Source: Ancistrus triradiatus (taxonomy: Eukaryota > Chordata > Actinopteri > Siluriformes > Loricariidae). Taken from it: a DNA stretch of 64,000 nucleotides. The notes under the pieces are model-generated. The model saw only the letters and a list, made by a program, of their open reading frames with translations. It was not told the DNA's origin and did no database searches. Each line of letters begins with the position of its first letter. The stretch's first letter is position 1. Positions 30,947-45,900 of this stretch are shown piece after piece. The DNA lies in the NCBI GenBank assembly GCA_025084515.1, contig JAJAGP010000097.1, forward strand, positions 186,001 to 250,000, written 5' to 3'. The position numbers and the translations under genes are program-made.

Positions 30947-33900
30947 GTGAAACATTGACAGCATACGTTGGGTGCCTACATTTTCAAGCACTGAACATGG
31001 ACCAGATAGTTGGGTAGCTGGGAACATACTTGAGCATTGTCAAGGGGTTCTTGTGAAAATGTAATGTGAAATGATTAGGTTGAGATAGGGTTGGAGATAG
31101 GGCAATTAGGTCTTCAGGCAGCGCAGTGGTGTAACATTAGCCCACCTCTGCAATAACCAGGGTACATGTCCTGGCAGTGTCTTCTAGCTGGGTTGGGTGT
31201 TGCTTATAGTCATGATTGCTTGCATCATCCCCTGACTCTGCAATCGACTGTCATGTCAAAGGATATGATAAATATTTTGTCAGTAAAACATAAGTACTGG
31301 ATTTAGAGAAAATATCCAGTGAGCGGCAGTTTTCTGGGCAAAAAATGCCTTGTTGATGTCAGAGGAGAATGGCCAGACCGATTTGAGCTAATATAAAGGC
31401 AATAGCAACTCAAACAACCACTCATTATGGCCAAATTATGCAGAATATCATCTCTGAATAAACCACATGTCAACCGTTGAAGCAGAAGACCACACCAGGT
31501 ACCACTCCTGTCAGCTAAGACAAGGGAACTGAAAATTGCACAAAAGAAGATGGAAAAAAGTTGCCTGGTTTGATGAGTGTTGATTTTTGTTGCAACATCT
31601 GCATGGTAGGGTCAGAATTTGGCATAAACTAGATTAAAGCATGGATCCATCCTTCCTTGTATCAACAGTTCAGGCTGCTGGTAGTGGTATAATTGTGTAG
31701 GGATATATTCTTGGCACACTTTGGGCCCTTAATACCAACTGAACATCGTTTAATTGCCACAACCTTCCTGAGTATTGTTGCTGACCATGTACATCCCTTT
31801 TTGACCACAGTGTACCATTTTCTGATGGCAGAATGATGTGCCATGTCACAAATCTCAAATCTCAAACTGATTTTTTGAACATGACAGTGTACTCAAATGG
31901 CCTCTACAGCCGCAAGATCCCATTCCAATAGAGCGTGCTTTGGATGTGCTGGAATGGGAGATTGGGATCATGGATGTGGAGCCAACAATTCTGCATGATG
32001 TGGTCTTGTCACTACGGACCAAAATCTCTGAGGATTATGTCCAGCACCTTGTTGAATCAGTGCCACAGAATTAAGGCAGTTCTGAAGGCAAAATTGGTCC
32101 AACTTGGTACTAGCAAGGTGTACCTAATAAAGTGTCCAGTGAGGGTGTAGTGTTTATTTAAATAAGCAAAACATATATTAAGTAATATAGAAAAGAGTAA
32201 CAGATGAGTCATTATTGTCATAAAAGCACTAATGACACTGTGGGATACAACATCAGTATTGTGTGTATTTTCATTTAGCCCTTTTTAGCAAACGTCCTTA
32301 TACAGAGCAACACAAATGGGAGCTTGGTACAGGTGGGATTTGAACCATAGACCTATGAGCCAAAGTCCAGTACCTTAACCACTAAGCCAAGACCGTCATA
32401 CTAATGACTGGAAGCATTTCTTCCAGTCTTGGGGCAAGAATTGTTTTAGAATGACTGTAGAGCCAAAACTGTGCTGAATTCTGACTGTCACCCTCTTCTG
32501 GTTCACAGCTTCAGTCGCTGTGATGTCAGTAGACGTGGGAAGCGAATGGATGAAAGTAGCTCTAGTTAAGCCTGGTGTGCCGATGGAAATTGTCCTGAAC
32601 AAGTATGGAACATATTTAAAGACTTTTATCATTGTTTTAGGCTTTCACTCTGTCTTCCTGCTTCTCTCTCTGAAACTCTGTAATTTCTTCCGATGGTTTT
32701 CAGAGAGTCCAGAAGGAAAACTCCAGTAGCTGTCTGCTTAAAAGAAAATGAAAGACTTTTTGGGGATGGTGCCTTGGGAATGGTGAGTCCATCTCTGCCT
32801 GCTAGGATGTAAAATATTGCATTCTGACTGCAGTTTCAGTTATTCAGATTTTAATTACTTACATATTCTTGCATGTCTTTACAGTCTTTGAAGAATCCAA
32901 AGGTGGTCTACAGATATCTGCAAGGCCTCTTGGGGAAGACTGCTGATAATCCACAGGTTGCTGAGTATCAGAGAAACTTTCCTGAACACCAGATCCAGAA
33001 GGATGAAAAAAGAGGAACTGTGTATTTCAAATATTCTGAGTGAGTATTCTATTCATGGTGCACAACACTAACCAGGTCTGAATTTTAGAGGCAGACTGCT
33101 CAATTTACCTAGTTATGATTATACAGTACTGTGCAAAAGTCTTAGGCATCATTAGATCAGATATTACCATTGTTTTAGCAGCGGTATAATGACCATACAT
33201 AATTAATTCTCAGTTTCTATTAGAATACAACCAGAAAATTAGATTGCAGTATTTAAAAATAAAAAATGATTTAGTGTGACCTCCAATTACACTTGAGCAA
33301 CAGCAGCATCTGGCTTCATCGGAATGCCAAGTTGACCCTTCTACAGTTGGAAGAAGCTTGATCAGGAATGAACTTTTTGGAAGGGTAACAGCCAAGAAAC
33401 CAGTTATTTGAAAGGAAAACAGGGTGAGAAGGCTAAGATATGTTAAAGCTCACAAAGATTGGAATGAAAATCAGTGGAAAGGATTATGGAGGGACAAATC
33501 CGTATTTTTTTGGGTTATCAAATTCTATATGATCATTATACTACTGCTAAAACATCATATTTAATGGTGACTTTTGCACAGTACTGCATGTATGACAATT
33601 AATTGTCTGTTAAATTCATAAGAGAAAGACTGATGGAATGAGAAAAATCCAGATTTAATCACTTAGAACATCTAAGAATTAGATCTTATGTGTTTAATTT
33701 ACATCATCCTCTCACCAAGGCCATGTATGTGTAAGCTGTAGCCTCTTGGTGGCCCTAAACCTGATTTGAAGTGTTCGTCCAAATACCTTTTTTGATGTGG
33801 GAGAAAACAGTTAAATATTTGAGTCTCTTGCCTTTGTTTAATAGTCCCAAAACCACAGTGGGTGACAATGGCTATACCACTTCTTGCTTCAAAAAAATCT

Positions 33901-36900
33901 TCCTCTGTGTGTAGAAAAGACTTCAGGGAATGAAGAAATCTGGAACATTGTGCTCCCAGGGGACTTTGTTTGTTTTTACTTTTATTACTGAAGCGCACTG
34001 CAGCTGATGAATGAATACTTACAAGCAAGTACTTTTATCAACAGGAAATTGTGCTCTAACTGACAAAGTTCCTCTAGTGTGGTGTGTGTCAGTTTTAATA
34101 GAAAAATGGTGAATTAAAATACTGATTTATTAACTGAACACTACCTTGATACAATGTATTTCTTACTATTACTACTCAGGCATGGTAAACTGGTGCTAGA
34201 TTATTAAGTCATGATTTGCTGGTTGGAAATCATCAGTCCTCCAACACTTACTCGGCACTGCAATGGACTGGTGTCCATTCAGACATGTTTATGGAGATGT
34301 TTTCCAGGGACACCCTGAACTGAACAAGCAAGAAAAAACCATAAATGGATATTGCCACACTGCAGCAGGAAATTTATCGGTGACCTAAATATTTTTTTGT
34401 CTCATAGAGATGTGCAGTATACTCCTGAGGAAATCCTAGGCATGGTTTTGAATTACTCACGAGGCCTGGCTCAGGACTTTGCAGGTTTGCCTATTCAAAT
34501 TCATCTCGTCTCTCTGACTACCATTGTGTGTTAGGCTCTTATGTTCTCAAAGGGAAACCCATGGATTGTGTGTGTTTGTGTATTTGTCTTCACAGAACAG
34601 CCCGTTAAAGATGTAGTCATCACCGTCCCAGCCTTTTTTAACCAGGCAGAACGTAGGGCAGTTCTGCAGGCTGCTCAGATAGCAGGACTGAAGGTCCTAC
34701 AGCTAATTAATGACAATACAGCTGTGGCTTTGAATTATGGAGTCTTCAGGAGGAAAGACATCAACTCAACTGCACAGGTACTTGTAAACTAAGGACATAT
34801 TGAAAACACAATGGTTTATATACACAATACAGTGGAAAAGTTTTAGGTACAGAAGAGTTTTCCAGAATTTCTGTACAAGTTTTTGTCTTTTACATTAGAG
34901 TATCGGAGGGAAACTCTTCAATATAGAAAGATTTATTTTGCAGAAGGTGAATCCTACAGTGTGAATTTATTTTATTTTTTTCCCCTTCTCTCTGTTGGTA
35001 AAGAAAGTAACATCGTTAACGTAGCACTTTCAAGTTACAAAAAACTCTGTGGGCATATAGCTCAATGCATAGTTATACAAATTTAACAGCCGGGTGTTAC
35101 TGATCAATAACAATATGTGCAGACTGATTAACTGAAACAGAAGCAGCTGTATAAAGGTAATAGACCTGGGAGAGGTGCAACCATCATAAAAGGAAAGACT
35201 ATGGTAGATTGTAGCAGGTTAATACATAAAGGTAAGAGTGAGTATAGCAGCAAAATACAAGGTGATTATACTGCATGGGCAAGGTCTCTCCCAAGCTATA
35301 ATTGTGGCATATCACGGTTTCAAAGCTGAGGACAAGAAACAGTGATCTGCCATAAACTGTGTGCAGAAGACTTGAAGTACCTCAAGCTTAATTGTGTTCA
35401 GAATTGTAAGATGTCCAGCACCACTCTCAGCTCAGAGCTAGCAAAAAACCGTTGGGACCCTGGCACACCCATCTGTAGTCTGGGGAAGTCTTGTCAAAAG
35501 TGGTCTTCATGGACGAGTTGTGACTAAACCGCCATTGCTCAGAGGGAGAAATGGTCACACAACTCACATATGCACAAAAACACAAGGACTGGGGTGCAGT
35601 ACAGTGGCAGTGGGTGCTGTGGACTGGTGAGGCAAAATTTGGGATTTCAAACAGAAGGTAGTTTGATCCATGTAGTGCTCTCCAGCCCCTCGGTGGACAG
35701 TGTCTGCATTCAACAGCAGAGCACGTTGGATGTTACCTGCCGGACTGGGGTTGTATTTCTCCACATACATACAGAGTATACTGCTGAGAGGTGTAGGCAG
35801 ATTCTTACCCATCAGTTCAATCAGGTCTGATTGGTCTCGAATTAATTCTCCAGTGTCACTATGACCCCAAGCACACAGACAAGATCATAAAGAACTGTCT
35901 CCAGCCAAAAAAAAAAAAAAACAGCAGATTGCATGGCCCCCTCAGAGCCCCAGTGTCAACATCAGTGAGTCAGTCTTGGAGAGAAGCGAGACAGCCAGAG
36001 TCTGCACAAGATCCATGGTAGGTTCTTGCCAAGAGTCTTGAGAAACATACCAGCTGAATCAAGAGAGACCATAGCAGCTGAGTACTTTCTAGTACTAAGT
36101 ACTAAGAGAACTAATGCTGTTTTAAAAAGCAATACGAAAATATTAATTTAACTTCTGTTTGTCAAGGTAATTTTTTGCAAAGGAAATCTTTGTAAATCTA
36201 CAATACAATGTTTCAAACTGATTTACTAATGCAGCTTACTGTATTTGTATGTTATCTCCTTTCTTTCTTTGGCAGAATGTGATGTTTTATGATATGGGCT
36301 CAGGTAGTACAACAGCCACTATCGTGACTTACCAGACCATAAAGACCAAAGAATTTGGCACACAGCCTCAGCTGCAGATCCGTGGAGTCGGGTGAGTGCC
36401 TCACATTACTGCAGTGTGCCACTTGTCATATATAGCTGTGCATTAGGTTTATTCCTGGTGACAGATTGCATTTCCATCACCACAGAATCTGTCCTGTCTG
36501 GCAATGCTTCGCTTGTACCGTGTAGTTTAGCCCAAAACCAAAGTATTTTGAATTGTACATTTACATTTGCAGCATTTAGCAGACGCCCTTATCCAGAGCG
36601 ACTTACAATTGGTACAGTCTTACAATCCAAGCAATTGTGGGTTAAGGGTCTTGCTCAAGGACCCAACAGTGGCAGCTTGGCAGAGGTGGGATTTGAACCC
36701 TGGACCTTCTGGTCCAGAGTCCAGTACCTTAACCGCTACGCTACCACATTTACAGAATAAAGGATTAGATCGGTGATTCAACAAGAGTAATGTATGGTAG
36801 TGTGTAATGTTTTTCTCAGTATTACGTTTTATATTGCACACTAGTTCATGTTTTGTACAGGTATACGCCTATTAACAACCGCATTACCTTCTGTGAAACA

Positions 36901-39900
36901 GGATGGTGACTGAATGCTATCGCAGTTACATAGCCCTGTTTTATGCTACTGTAATGTATTTTCACAAGAAAAATGTGTGCAAAAGATGCTCAAACGCGTC
37001 AGAGATGTCGCCAAGGACACACAAGTGGAACGCTACCGTCTGCACAGCATCTGTAATGCCGCTGCATTTTTAATTTATGGAAATTTACAGTAATTATAGC
37101 AAATACAGGAATGTACTGCTGCAACCCTGTACAGGGGAAAACTGTACCACTTAAGAGCATTACTTTTGTTTAACACAAGCCAAAAATGCATTGATATACA
37201 GCATTACGGACAACATGAAAGATCAACCAGATGAAACAAACTCAGTGAGTGAATGTGAACCAGTTTATATAGTTACAGGTTCGAGAGAACATGCAGGTAG
37301 TGAGGGGACAAAGGCGTACTACTTACAATGGGACAGGCACAAAGACTTACGAACGGCATTTGCAGTTTGTTGCAAATAAGCAACAGAAAGTCACACACAC
37401 GCACAAAAATGTCTCTAAAGACATCAACAGCATTTGAACAGTCTCTATTCCAAACATGAGCTAACGTAGTCACACATTAAACACCGCTCTAACCATTAAA
37501 CACATTCTAATAGAAATCCCAGCGGTGACTGTTGTGAGACGGACATTCTTTAAAGAAACAAATGTAAAGGACTTATGAACACTTCATCAGGAAATGATGA
37601 AGCTTTTTATCTCACATAAATGTGATACGTTTGCTATACAATTAAAACATGGATGGAAATGGAACTGGTAGCTTGCCGTAATGATGGCTATAAATGCGCT
37701 GATTCACCAATAAAAAATAACCAACCAACACACGCAAACAAATTCGGGACCTGCGCATTTTAACGCCTGCCTCTGTTCATGGATCAGCAGCGTTGATTGG
37801 CTGTTAAGGGTCCAAACATCTGGAGTTGAGACATTTTTTTTTTATATATATTAACGTGAACAGAAGTTGATCAGATGGTCATTAAATGGCTTATAAGCAT
37901 TGTACATTGTTTTTTCAATTAACAATACATTTGATTTGGCTGTAATGGATAGGACGTTTCTGGGAGGCCTGGGTTCGAACCCTGGGCAGGGCCTGCAAAA
38001 TGAAGGTTGGGTGGTACATCTGCGAAAACATGGGATGGACTTGAGCCCTGGTCAGGGTGTATCTCTGCTTTGCTAGGAGTGCCCTATGAATTCCAGTTTA
38101 TGCTCCAGATCCTCCTCTGCAGCCCTGACCAGGATGAGCGGGGGTGAAACTGGGTGCTTATGATAGATGGGGTTGTTTTAGGGGGGAAAAATGTCCACCA
38201 GCAATAATCTGACACGTTTCGCTGTGAGGAATCGCTGCAGCACACAGCCCTCTAATAACTGAGCTGTAATAGACATTTGTACAGTTTTATGGCTTCAAAA
38301 CTAACATCCTTGTCACAAAATAATAAATCATGATGCTGTGGTGTATGCAGGCTACATGGGTTCAAGGTTTCTGCAAGATCAGTATAAAACACAGTTGTAT
38401 TTTGTCGTATCCTGCAGCAGAGCTTACTGGATAGCAAACTACACTGTATTATATAAATTATGTAGACACCCCTTGTTTTATCAGTGATCTACTGTCAGTC
38501 ATTCACTGCTAACAGGTTTGTAATATGAACCATGAAGTCATGGGTCCTTCATGTGCAAACAGTGGCAGTAGAATGGGTTGTGCTGAACCCTCAGTGACTC
38601 TCAGTATGACTCTCTCATAGGTTTCCATCTCCCCAACAAGTCAGTTAAATGACAAGTCTTCCTTGCCAAGTGCATAAAGGAATAGTTTGCCAACTCGGTC
38701 AAACATGAGATGAATTGGAATGCCAAACGTGTGACAGAACTTCGGTGCCTGACCTCACAGTTCCAAAATGTAATGAGTTAACCCAGGATCTTCTGTCTGA
38801 TGCTGCTGAATTGCCTTTAGTCAGGCCACATAGCTTTGGTAACTTATCCTACAGGAGAATGGGTCATGAATGCTTGAAAAATTTCATGCCTTCCTTTTCT
38901 CAAAATCATGTGGATTTTATGGACAATATTGCGTTTAAAAAATCTCAGCCACTCTGCTGTTTTGGCTGATCACTCCAGTAAGATGCGTTTATGTGCATGC
39001 TCACTGGGATTGTTCATAGCCTGCCTGTTTAAGCTGGTTTAACAACCAATCGACAGTGTTCCCTATAGCTATGATACCAGTCAGCTGTGGCTGTTCTAGG
39101 CTTTATTTAACAGGAACTTGTTCAGGAGCCTAAATTAAGCCTGCTTCTTGAGAAGTCCTTATAAGGGACTGTGGTGGCCTAGTGGTTAAGGTGCAGGACT
39201 ATGAACCAGAAGGTCCAGGGTTCAAATCCCTTCTCAGCCAAGCTGCCACTGTTGCTCCTTGAGCAAGACCCTTAACCCACAATTGATTGGATTGTAAGAC
39301 TGTATATACTAACATACTAACAAGTTGCTCTGGATAAGGGCATCTGCTAAATGCTGTAAATGTCCTTGCTTTGTATGATCCATCTTTTTATTATTATTTT
39401 TTTAATGCACCAAATAATTTAACGTAGCTTAATGACAGTAATACGAACATGATAATTTAACTGATCAGTGGTAATAATTTGACTACAACTTTGAAAATCC
39501 TTGATATTTAAGAACTAGTGTCTATTTTGAGCTTGTCGATCTCAAATAGTATAACAGAAGTCATGAGAAAGGAATCCAAGAATTGGTGGCTATAAGGGTA
39601 CTTGGTTTGTCTGTTCAACTCAGCACACCTAACTGATTTTCTTGGTTTTCAGATTTGATAGGACACTCGGAGGATTTGAGATGGAGCTGAGACTAAGGAA
39701 CCACCTGGCTAAAATCTTTAATGAGCAGAAGAAAACCAAAAAGGATGTAAGGGAGAACGTACGTGCCATGGCCAAGCTGCTGAAGGAGGCTCAGAGACTG
39801 AAAACAGTTCTTAGTGCCAACGCTGAGCACATGGCTCAGGTAGGACAGAGCTCTACTTCTGCCACTACATGATTTTATCTGGGGTTAGTTCTGGGGTTAT

Positions 39901-42900
39901 GGAGGTGTGTGTGTTAGAAATATTTGATGGTCAGTGGCAATCAGCACCAGCCAATATGGAAATGTGGACCTGGTCATTACTCGGAAATAAAATTCAAATA
40001 TTAAAAAATGGCAGAATTAAACTCAGTTGCCAGGTCTGCTTATTCTAAGAGACTTCGCTTCTTGGCCTCTTGCAGGATCTGGCAACCCTGGAATAAAATG
40101 CAGCACCTGTGAAATGGCTATCAAACACATTTATGGAGACTCTGAAATGCAGGATTTGCTTGAGAAAATTAAGAGTTTCATTATTTAATGAATGAAATTT
40201 GGAGTTTAGGTCACATCTATCACATTCTGTAAGGTTGCTGGCTGGTTGTAAAGCAGAAATCTGATTGTAGCCCGAGTCGAGTAAACCCAGAACGACTCAG
40301 TCGAGTACACTCATTTATCGCATTACTGATTTGTAGCTGATTTTACTGCAGTTATCAGATTAAGTGCTTGTGAACACACTGATTGATAATCCTAATAAAA
40401 GAGGTATGGTGCTTAACATTGGCTCCGTTTCCTTTGTGCATTGAAGCTTTGTGAAAGCGTGAATTTGCTCTATCACTTCTCAAATCCACTTTTCCTGGAT
40501 GGATTTGATTATATAGAGAAACTAGCAGTGAAATGCAAAAGTGGAGCATTCAGGCCCATTCTCTGACTCTCTCTCTGCTCTCCCTTACAGATTGAAGGGC
40601 TGCTGGATGATATCGACTTCAAAGCCAAGGTGAGCCGTGCTGAGTTTGAGCATCTGTGTGCTGATCTGTTTGACAGAGTGCCCGGACCAGTGCATCAAGC
40701 ACTCGCTGCTTCGGAGATGTCCATGGTAAGAGCCTCTACATGTATTAGGTTTGGTGTCAGTGCAAGCATTTCAGCTTGATATGTTTTTGATGCATGGTGT
40801 CCTCCAACCTTTTTTTTTTTTTTCTTCCAGGATGAAATTGAGCAGGTCATTCTGGTTGGAGGAGCAACTCGAGTACCCAAAGTTCAGGAAGTCCTCAGTA
40901 AAGCAGTGGGAAGGTAGGTGTTTCTTTTTTTACACTTGGGGATTTGTTTGTGTAGGTTGCTAAATATCAAATAATCCGAAAAAAAATCTTTAATGTCCCT
41001 GACATCTCACTGAAATCATCTGTTCTGTACAGGGAGGACCTGGGAAAGAACATTAATGCTGACGAGGCAGCAGCTATGGGTGCAGTGTACCAGGCTGCAG
41101 CTCTGAGTAAAGCGTTTAAGGTCAAACCCTTCCTCGTCCGAGATGCAGCCCTCTTTCCAATACAGGTGAGAGGTTTGTTGAAGCACAGCTTAAAGATGCA
41201 TCTACTTCATTAGGTACACCTGCTTGTTTTTACATGAATTGTCCATTTTAAGTTCCACTTACCATATGGAAGCACTTTGTAGTTCTGCAGTTACAGGTTG
41301 TAGTCTCTGTTTCTCTTGACTCTGTTCTGTAATGGTCAGGACCTTCACAGAAAAGGTACTATTTTAGATGCTGGACCATTCTTTCCGTTGCAGAGGCACT
41401 GTGTTGGGGTGTGTTGTACTGGTACAAGTGGATCAGGCACACATCTGGAGTTTTTAACACCTCGGCATCATTGCTGGACTGAAAATAGTCCACCTACCAA
41501 AAATGTTCAGCCACCAGCATCCTGTGTCTAATACAGTGAACAGCGAGTAATCACTGTGTATAAAAACTCCAGCAGCACTGCTGTGTCTGATCCAGTTGTA
41601 CTAGCACAACACGCACTAACCACATCAGTGTCACTGCAGTCCTGAGAATGATCCACCACCCAAATGGTACCTGATCTGTGGTGGTCCTGTGGGGCTCCTA
41701 ACCATTAGAGAACAGAGTAAAGGGGACTAAAAGTATGAGAAACAGATGGACTACGGTTTATAAATCTAGAACTATGAAGTGGTTCTATATGGTAAGTGGA
41801 ACTGATCAAAAGGACAGCACGTGTAGAAGTAAGGAGGTGTAGCTAATAAAGCAACCAGTGAGTGTATAATGGTCATAATATGAAATGGATTGCTGGTCCT
41901 CCACTCGGTGCTTGCAGTACCGGGGGGGGGGGGGGGGGGATGTTCCCTCGTCCAGCCTCAAGTGTCCGGGTGAGTCCTGACCAGGCCACAATGCACGGAC
42001 CACTGCACCACCCGATTGCCTATTATGCATTTGTTTCAGTAAACTACAAATGGCAATTTCTTTTAACACCTCTGTTCAGGTGGAGTTCAGCCGCGAGACG
42101 GAGGAAGAGGATGGCGTTAAGGGTATCAAGCACAACAAGCGCGTTTTGTTCCAGAGGATGGCACCATATCCCCAGCGTAAGGTCATCACCTTCAACCGCT
42201 ACACAGATGACTTTGTTTTTAACATCAACTACGGAGACCTCAGCTACCTCAGTGAGAGTGACCTGAAGTGAGTCAACTACAGGAGTAATATTTACTGTGA
42301 TTCCAAAAAGCTTGATTCTGTCTTATCTGGCTATAGAATCTGATTCCAGCCAAAGTACCAGCCAAATATAGGCTATAAAGTTTGTGTCTAGATAAATGTA
42401 TATCTAGTTTGGTATCTATTTCAATATGGAGAGTTGCTCGAAACAATGCCATACTGGATATCTGGGAGTCTCCAACACTGGTCCTTTGAAGAATTTACCC
42501 CTCTGATAATCCTCATCACGGTGTGTGGGGGCACCAGTTATTTTAAACTTGGTGGATATGGGAATTTTAAGGCTGATTTACATTTAGTCATTTAGCAGAT
42601 GCACTTCTCCAGAGCGACAACTGATAGTCTTACAATTCAAGTAATTGTGGTTTAAGGGCCTTGCTCAAGGACCCAACAGTGGCAGTTTGGCAGAGGTGGG
42701 ATTTTAATGTGTAATGTCCATCGGGGTTTTTGAATGACTAATGCTCTGTCTGACAATCACCGTTCTCTACACTCAGAAATCTGGATCACTATAAGTTGCA
42801 CTGTTATAGAGAACAGAAATTGTGACAGCAGTCAATGATTTCACGCACTTGTCAGGAACTTATAGTGCATTGTACACTCGCGGCTCACTTTATTAGCTAC

Positions 42901-45900
42901 ACCTCCTTGTTTCTTCACTCACTGACAATTTTACCAGTTCCACTAACAAAGATGCACTTTGTATTTCTACAATTACAGACTGTAATCAATCTGTTTGTCT
43001 GTATACTTTGTTTCTCCCCATGAAATCTATTTATACTGAATAGTCCACCAGCCAGCATCCTATGATGCTGTGATTAGAGGATGACTAACACAAACTGCAA
43101 CAATACAGTCGTATGAAAAAGTTTGGGCACCCCTGATAATTTTCATGATTTTAGTTTATAAATCATTGGTTGATCAGATCAGCAACTTAAGGTAAATATA
43201 TCATATAGCAGATGAACACCGTGATATTTGAGAAGTGAAATGAAGNNNNNNNNNNNNNNNNNNNNNNNNNNNNNNNNNNNNNNNNNNNNNNNNNNNNNNN
43301 NNNNNNNNNNNNNNNNNNNNNNNNNNNNNNNNNNNNNNNNNNNNNTAATTTCACTTCTCAAATATCACGGTGTTCATCTGCTATATGATATATTTACCTG
43401 AAATTGCTGAGCTGGACAACCAATGATTTATAAAGAAAAATCATGAAAATTATCAGGGGTGCCCAAACTTTTTCATACGACTGTAGCTCCACTAAGGAAT
43501 AAGGTAGATGTATCTAATAGAGTTCACAGTAAGTGAACAGTGTTAACATCAGCAGCACTGTGGTATCTGATCAACCCATACCAGCAAACACACTAACACA
43601 GCACCCCCACGTCAGTGTCTCTGCAGTGCTGAGAATGATCCACCACCCAAACAGTACCTGATCTGTGGGTGTCCTGACCATTAGAGAACAGAGTGAAGGG
43701 GCCTAACAAAGTATTTAGATAAACAGATGGACTACAGTCTGTAATTGTAGAACTACAACATGCTTCCGTATGGTAACTGGAACTGATGAAATGTACAGAG
43801 TGAAGAAACAAGGTGTGCCTAATAAAGTGATCGGTGAGTGTGTAGTGAATAGGGCACAGTTTTGGACAGATGATGGTCCATGTTATCCCAGCATATTCCA
43901 CAAAGCGTCTTGTGATGTCACTGAATGCTTGGCTTTCTCTTGGTGTCCTCATAAATGTTTTGAGGGTGGTTTAGTCAGTCAGATTTACTGAAATTGCTGT
44001 AATGGGTATATGATTTGTATTGAAAAGCATAGTATTAAAGCCGAGAAAAGGCAAAATGGAAGCATTTTCACTAGTACTCTCAGACCTTTACCCTCACTGT
44101 TTTCAGTGTTAGAGTTGGTTACTTAACCTCAATATTTTTTTTTCGATGGCAATTTTATGTCATCAGCAAGGGTGCCAATTCTGGAATGGAATACAGAGGC
44201 AATGACACTTTTTCCTTCTCTCTCTCTTGTCAGGATGTTTGGTTCTCAGAACTTGACCACAGTGAAGTTGTCAGGAGTGGGCGCAAGCTTCAAGAAGCAT
44301 TCTGATGCTGAGTCCAAAGGCATTAAGGCCCATTTCAACATGGATGAGAGCGGTGTGCTTGTTCTCGACAGGGTAAGATAAATTATACATCCTTTTTATA
44401 CTCTGTTCATAAATATATTATTATGCAGATTCACAAAGCTTGATGGAGAAAAATGCTAAACCTGTTGCAGGTGGAGTCTGTATTTGAGACTATTGTAGAA
44501 GAGAAGGAGGAAGAATCAACACTTACTAGTAGGTTAAAACTTTTGGCTGTTCTCGTGTGTTCCTTGTCTCACCACCTTCCCACTTTCTTGTGAACCTGTA
44601 AAACTCCTTTACTTTGGTGATCTGTTGTTGTACAGTCTAGCCTCGTTATCTCGCCAAACTCCTCGCTCGCCCCCTGTGATGCCAGGACTCATTTCCCTCC
44701 ATGCACTTTACATCAAAGCCGCCAACATCAGCTCTCGACCTCGGCATTCCTGAAATGTGACATGTCTTGCCAGCAATGAAATTCTACCCGCTAAGCCGCC
44801 AAGTTTTTAGCCCACCGATCTGTGGGTGTTCCTTTAATCCTACTGACAGGGAGAATCCTACTCAGCTGACGGCTCACCTTGCCAGAAGATCTTGACCCTG
44901 CTCTCCCTGCTGATGCCTCGCTGCTAGTTGTTATTGCTCTGTTGATGCGTTAATCACATGTTTATGTACATTGTTTGTGTGATTGTATGATCATAAGACC
45001 TGCTTAGTTAACGCATTGCCAGCATCAGGTATGGATGTCTTGTTTGTAACCTTGTTGCAAACTCTCCTTCTTACCAAAAAATAGCCATGAATCAGACATG
45101 GGTGAGATAATGAGGTTAGACTGTATTTGTGGTTATGGTAAAATGTGTTGTTTTTAATGATGCATGTTTTGATTACATTTGCATGTATTAATGATTTTTC
45201 TTTCCAACTCCTCTCTGTAAAGAACTGGGCAACACCATTTCCAGCCTGTTTGGAGGCGGGACCTCTGAGGATAGTGCCAACGTGACTGAACCAGTGCAGG
45301 TATAGCAGTTTATTATTGGGACCAAACGTGTGCGAGTCTGCACTTGTGTCTAGGCTAGATCAAAAGTAACGTGTTGTTTCAGGATGAAGAGGAGGTGCTT
45401 CCTGAAGCTGGTAAAGACCAAGAGGAACCAGTGGAGAAGTCCGATGAGACTGCCAAGGGGAAATCTGAGACTGAGGAGAAAAGCCAAGGAGAGGAAAGCA
45501 AAGATGAGCCTGAGACGGATGAGAAGAAACCCGAAGGGAAGTCTGACAAAGAGAAACCTCAGGTTAGAAGAGCTCATGGACCTTGGTTAAGGCAACATGT
45601 AGGCATATAGACTTCTGGTTATCTTCACTTCAATGGTGATACAGGTGCTCCCCAATATACAGTATGTTCCAATAAATCCATTGTAAGCTGAATGTATTGT
45701 AAAGCAATCAGTTTAGATGTACTGTATATACACTCATTGACTAAAAAGTAACGCACCCGGATAGAAATGTCAGATTGCTGCAAAACTTGGCAGGGAGATC
45801 TGTAAATGATTACAGGTGAGGCTGATAAGTAACTGGGTCTTGCCACAAGAGGGCGTAAAAGTGCTTTTCTCGCTGCTCTATAGAAGGGCTCGGAGTCTAC

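Larger units (their letters stand above)
42873..43844. mobile_element. Fold-back element copy 2, split by a Tc1 insertion
   Basis: The outer arms start with ACTTTATTAGCTACACC and end GTGCCTAATAAAGTGATC, inverted relative to each other. The internal arms contain the GAATGATCCACCACCCAAA block shared with the copies at 41198 and 63017. The Tc1 element 43106-43483 interrupts it. No coding capacity is seen. Confidence 0.8.

Noticed and set aside
36567..36776. Recurring small frames such as those reading GLAQGPNSGSLAEVGFEPWT as a conserved peptide family
   Set aside because: They are translations of the tRNA-derived SINE and occur at every SINE copy.
37968..37987. A tRNA gene around the perfect B-box GGTTCGAACCC
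   Set aside because: No A-box, acceptor stem or anticodon arm at the proper spacing; the flanks match a dispersed repeat.
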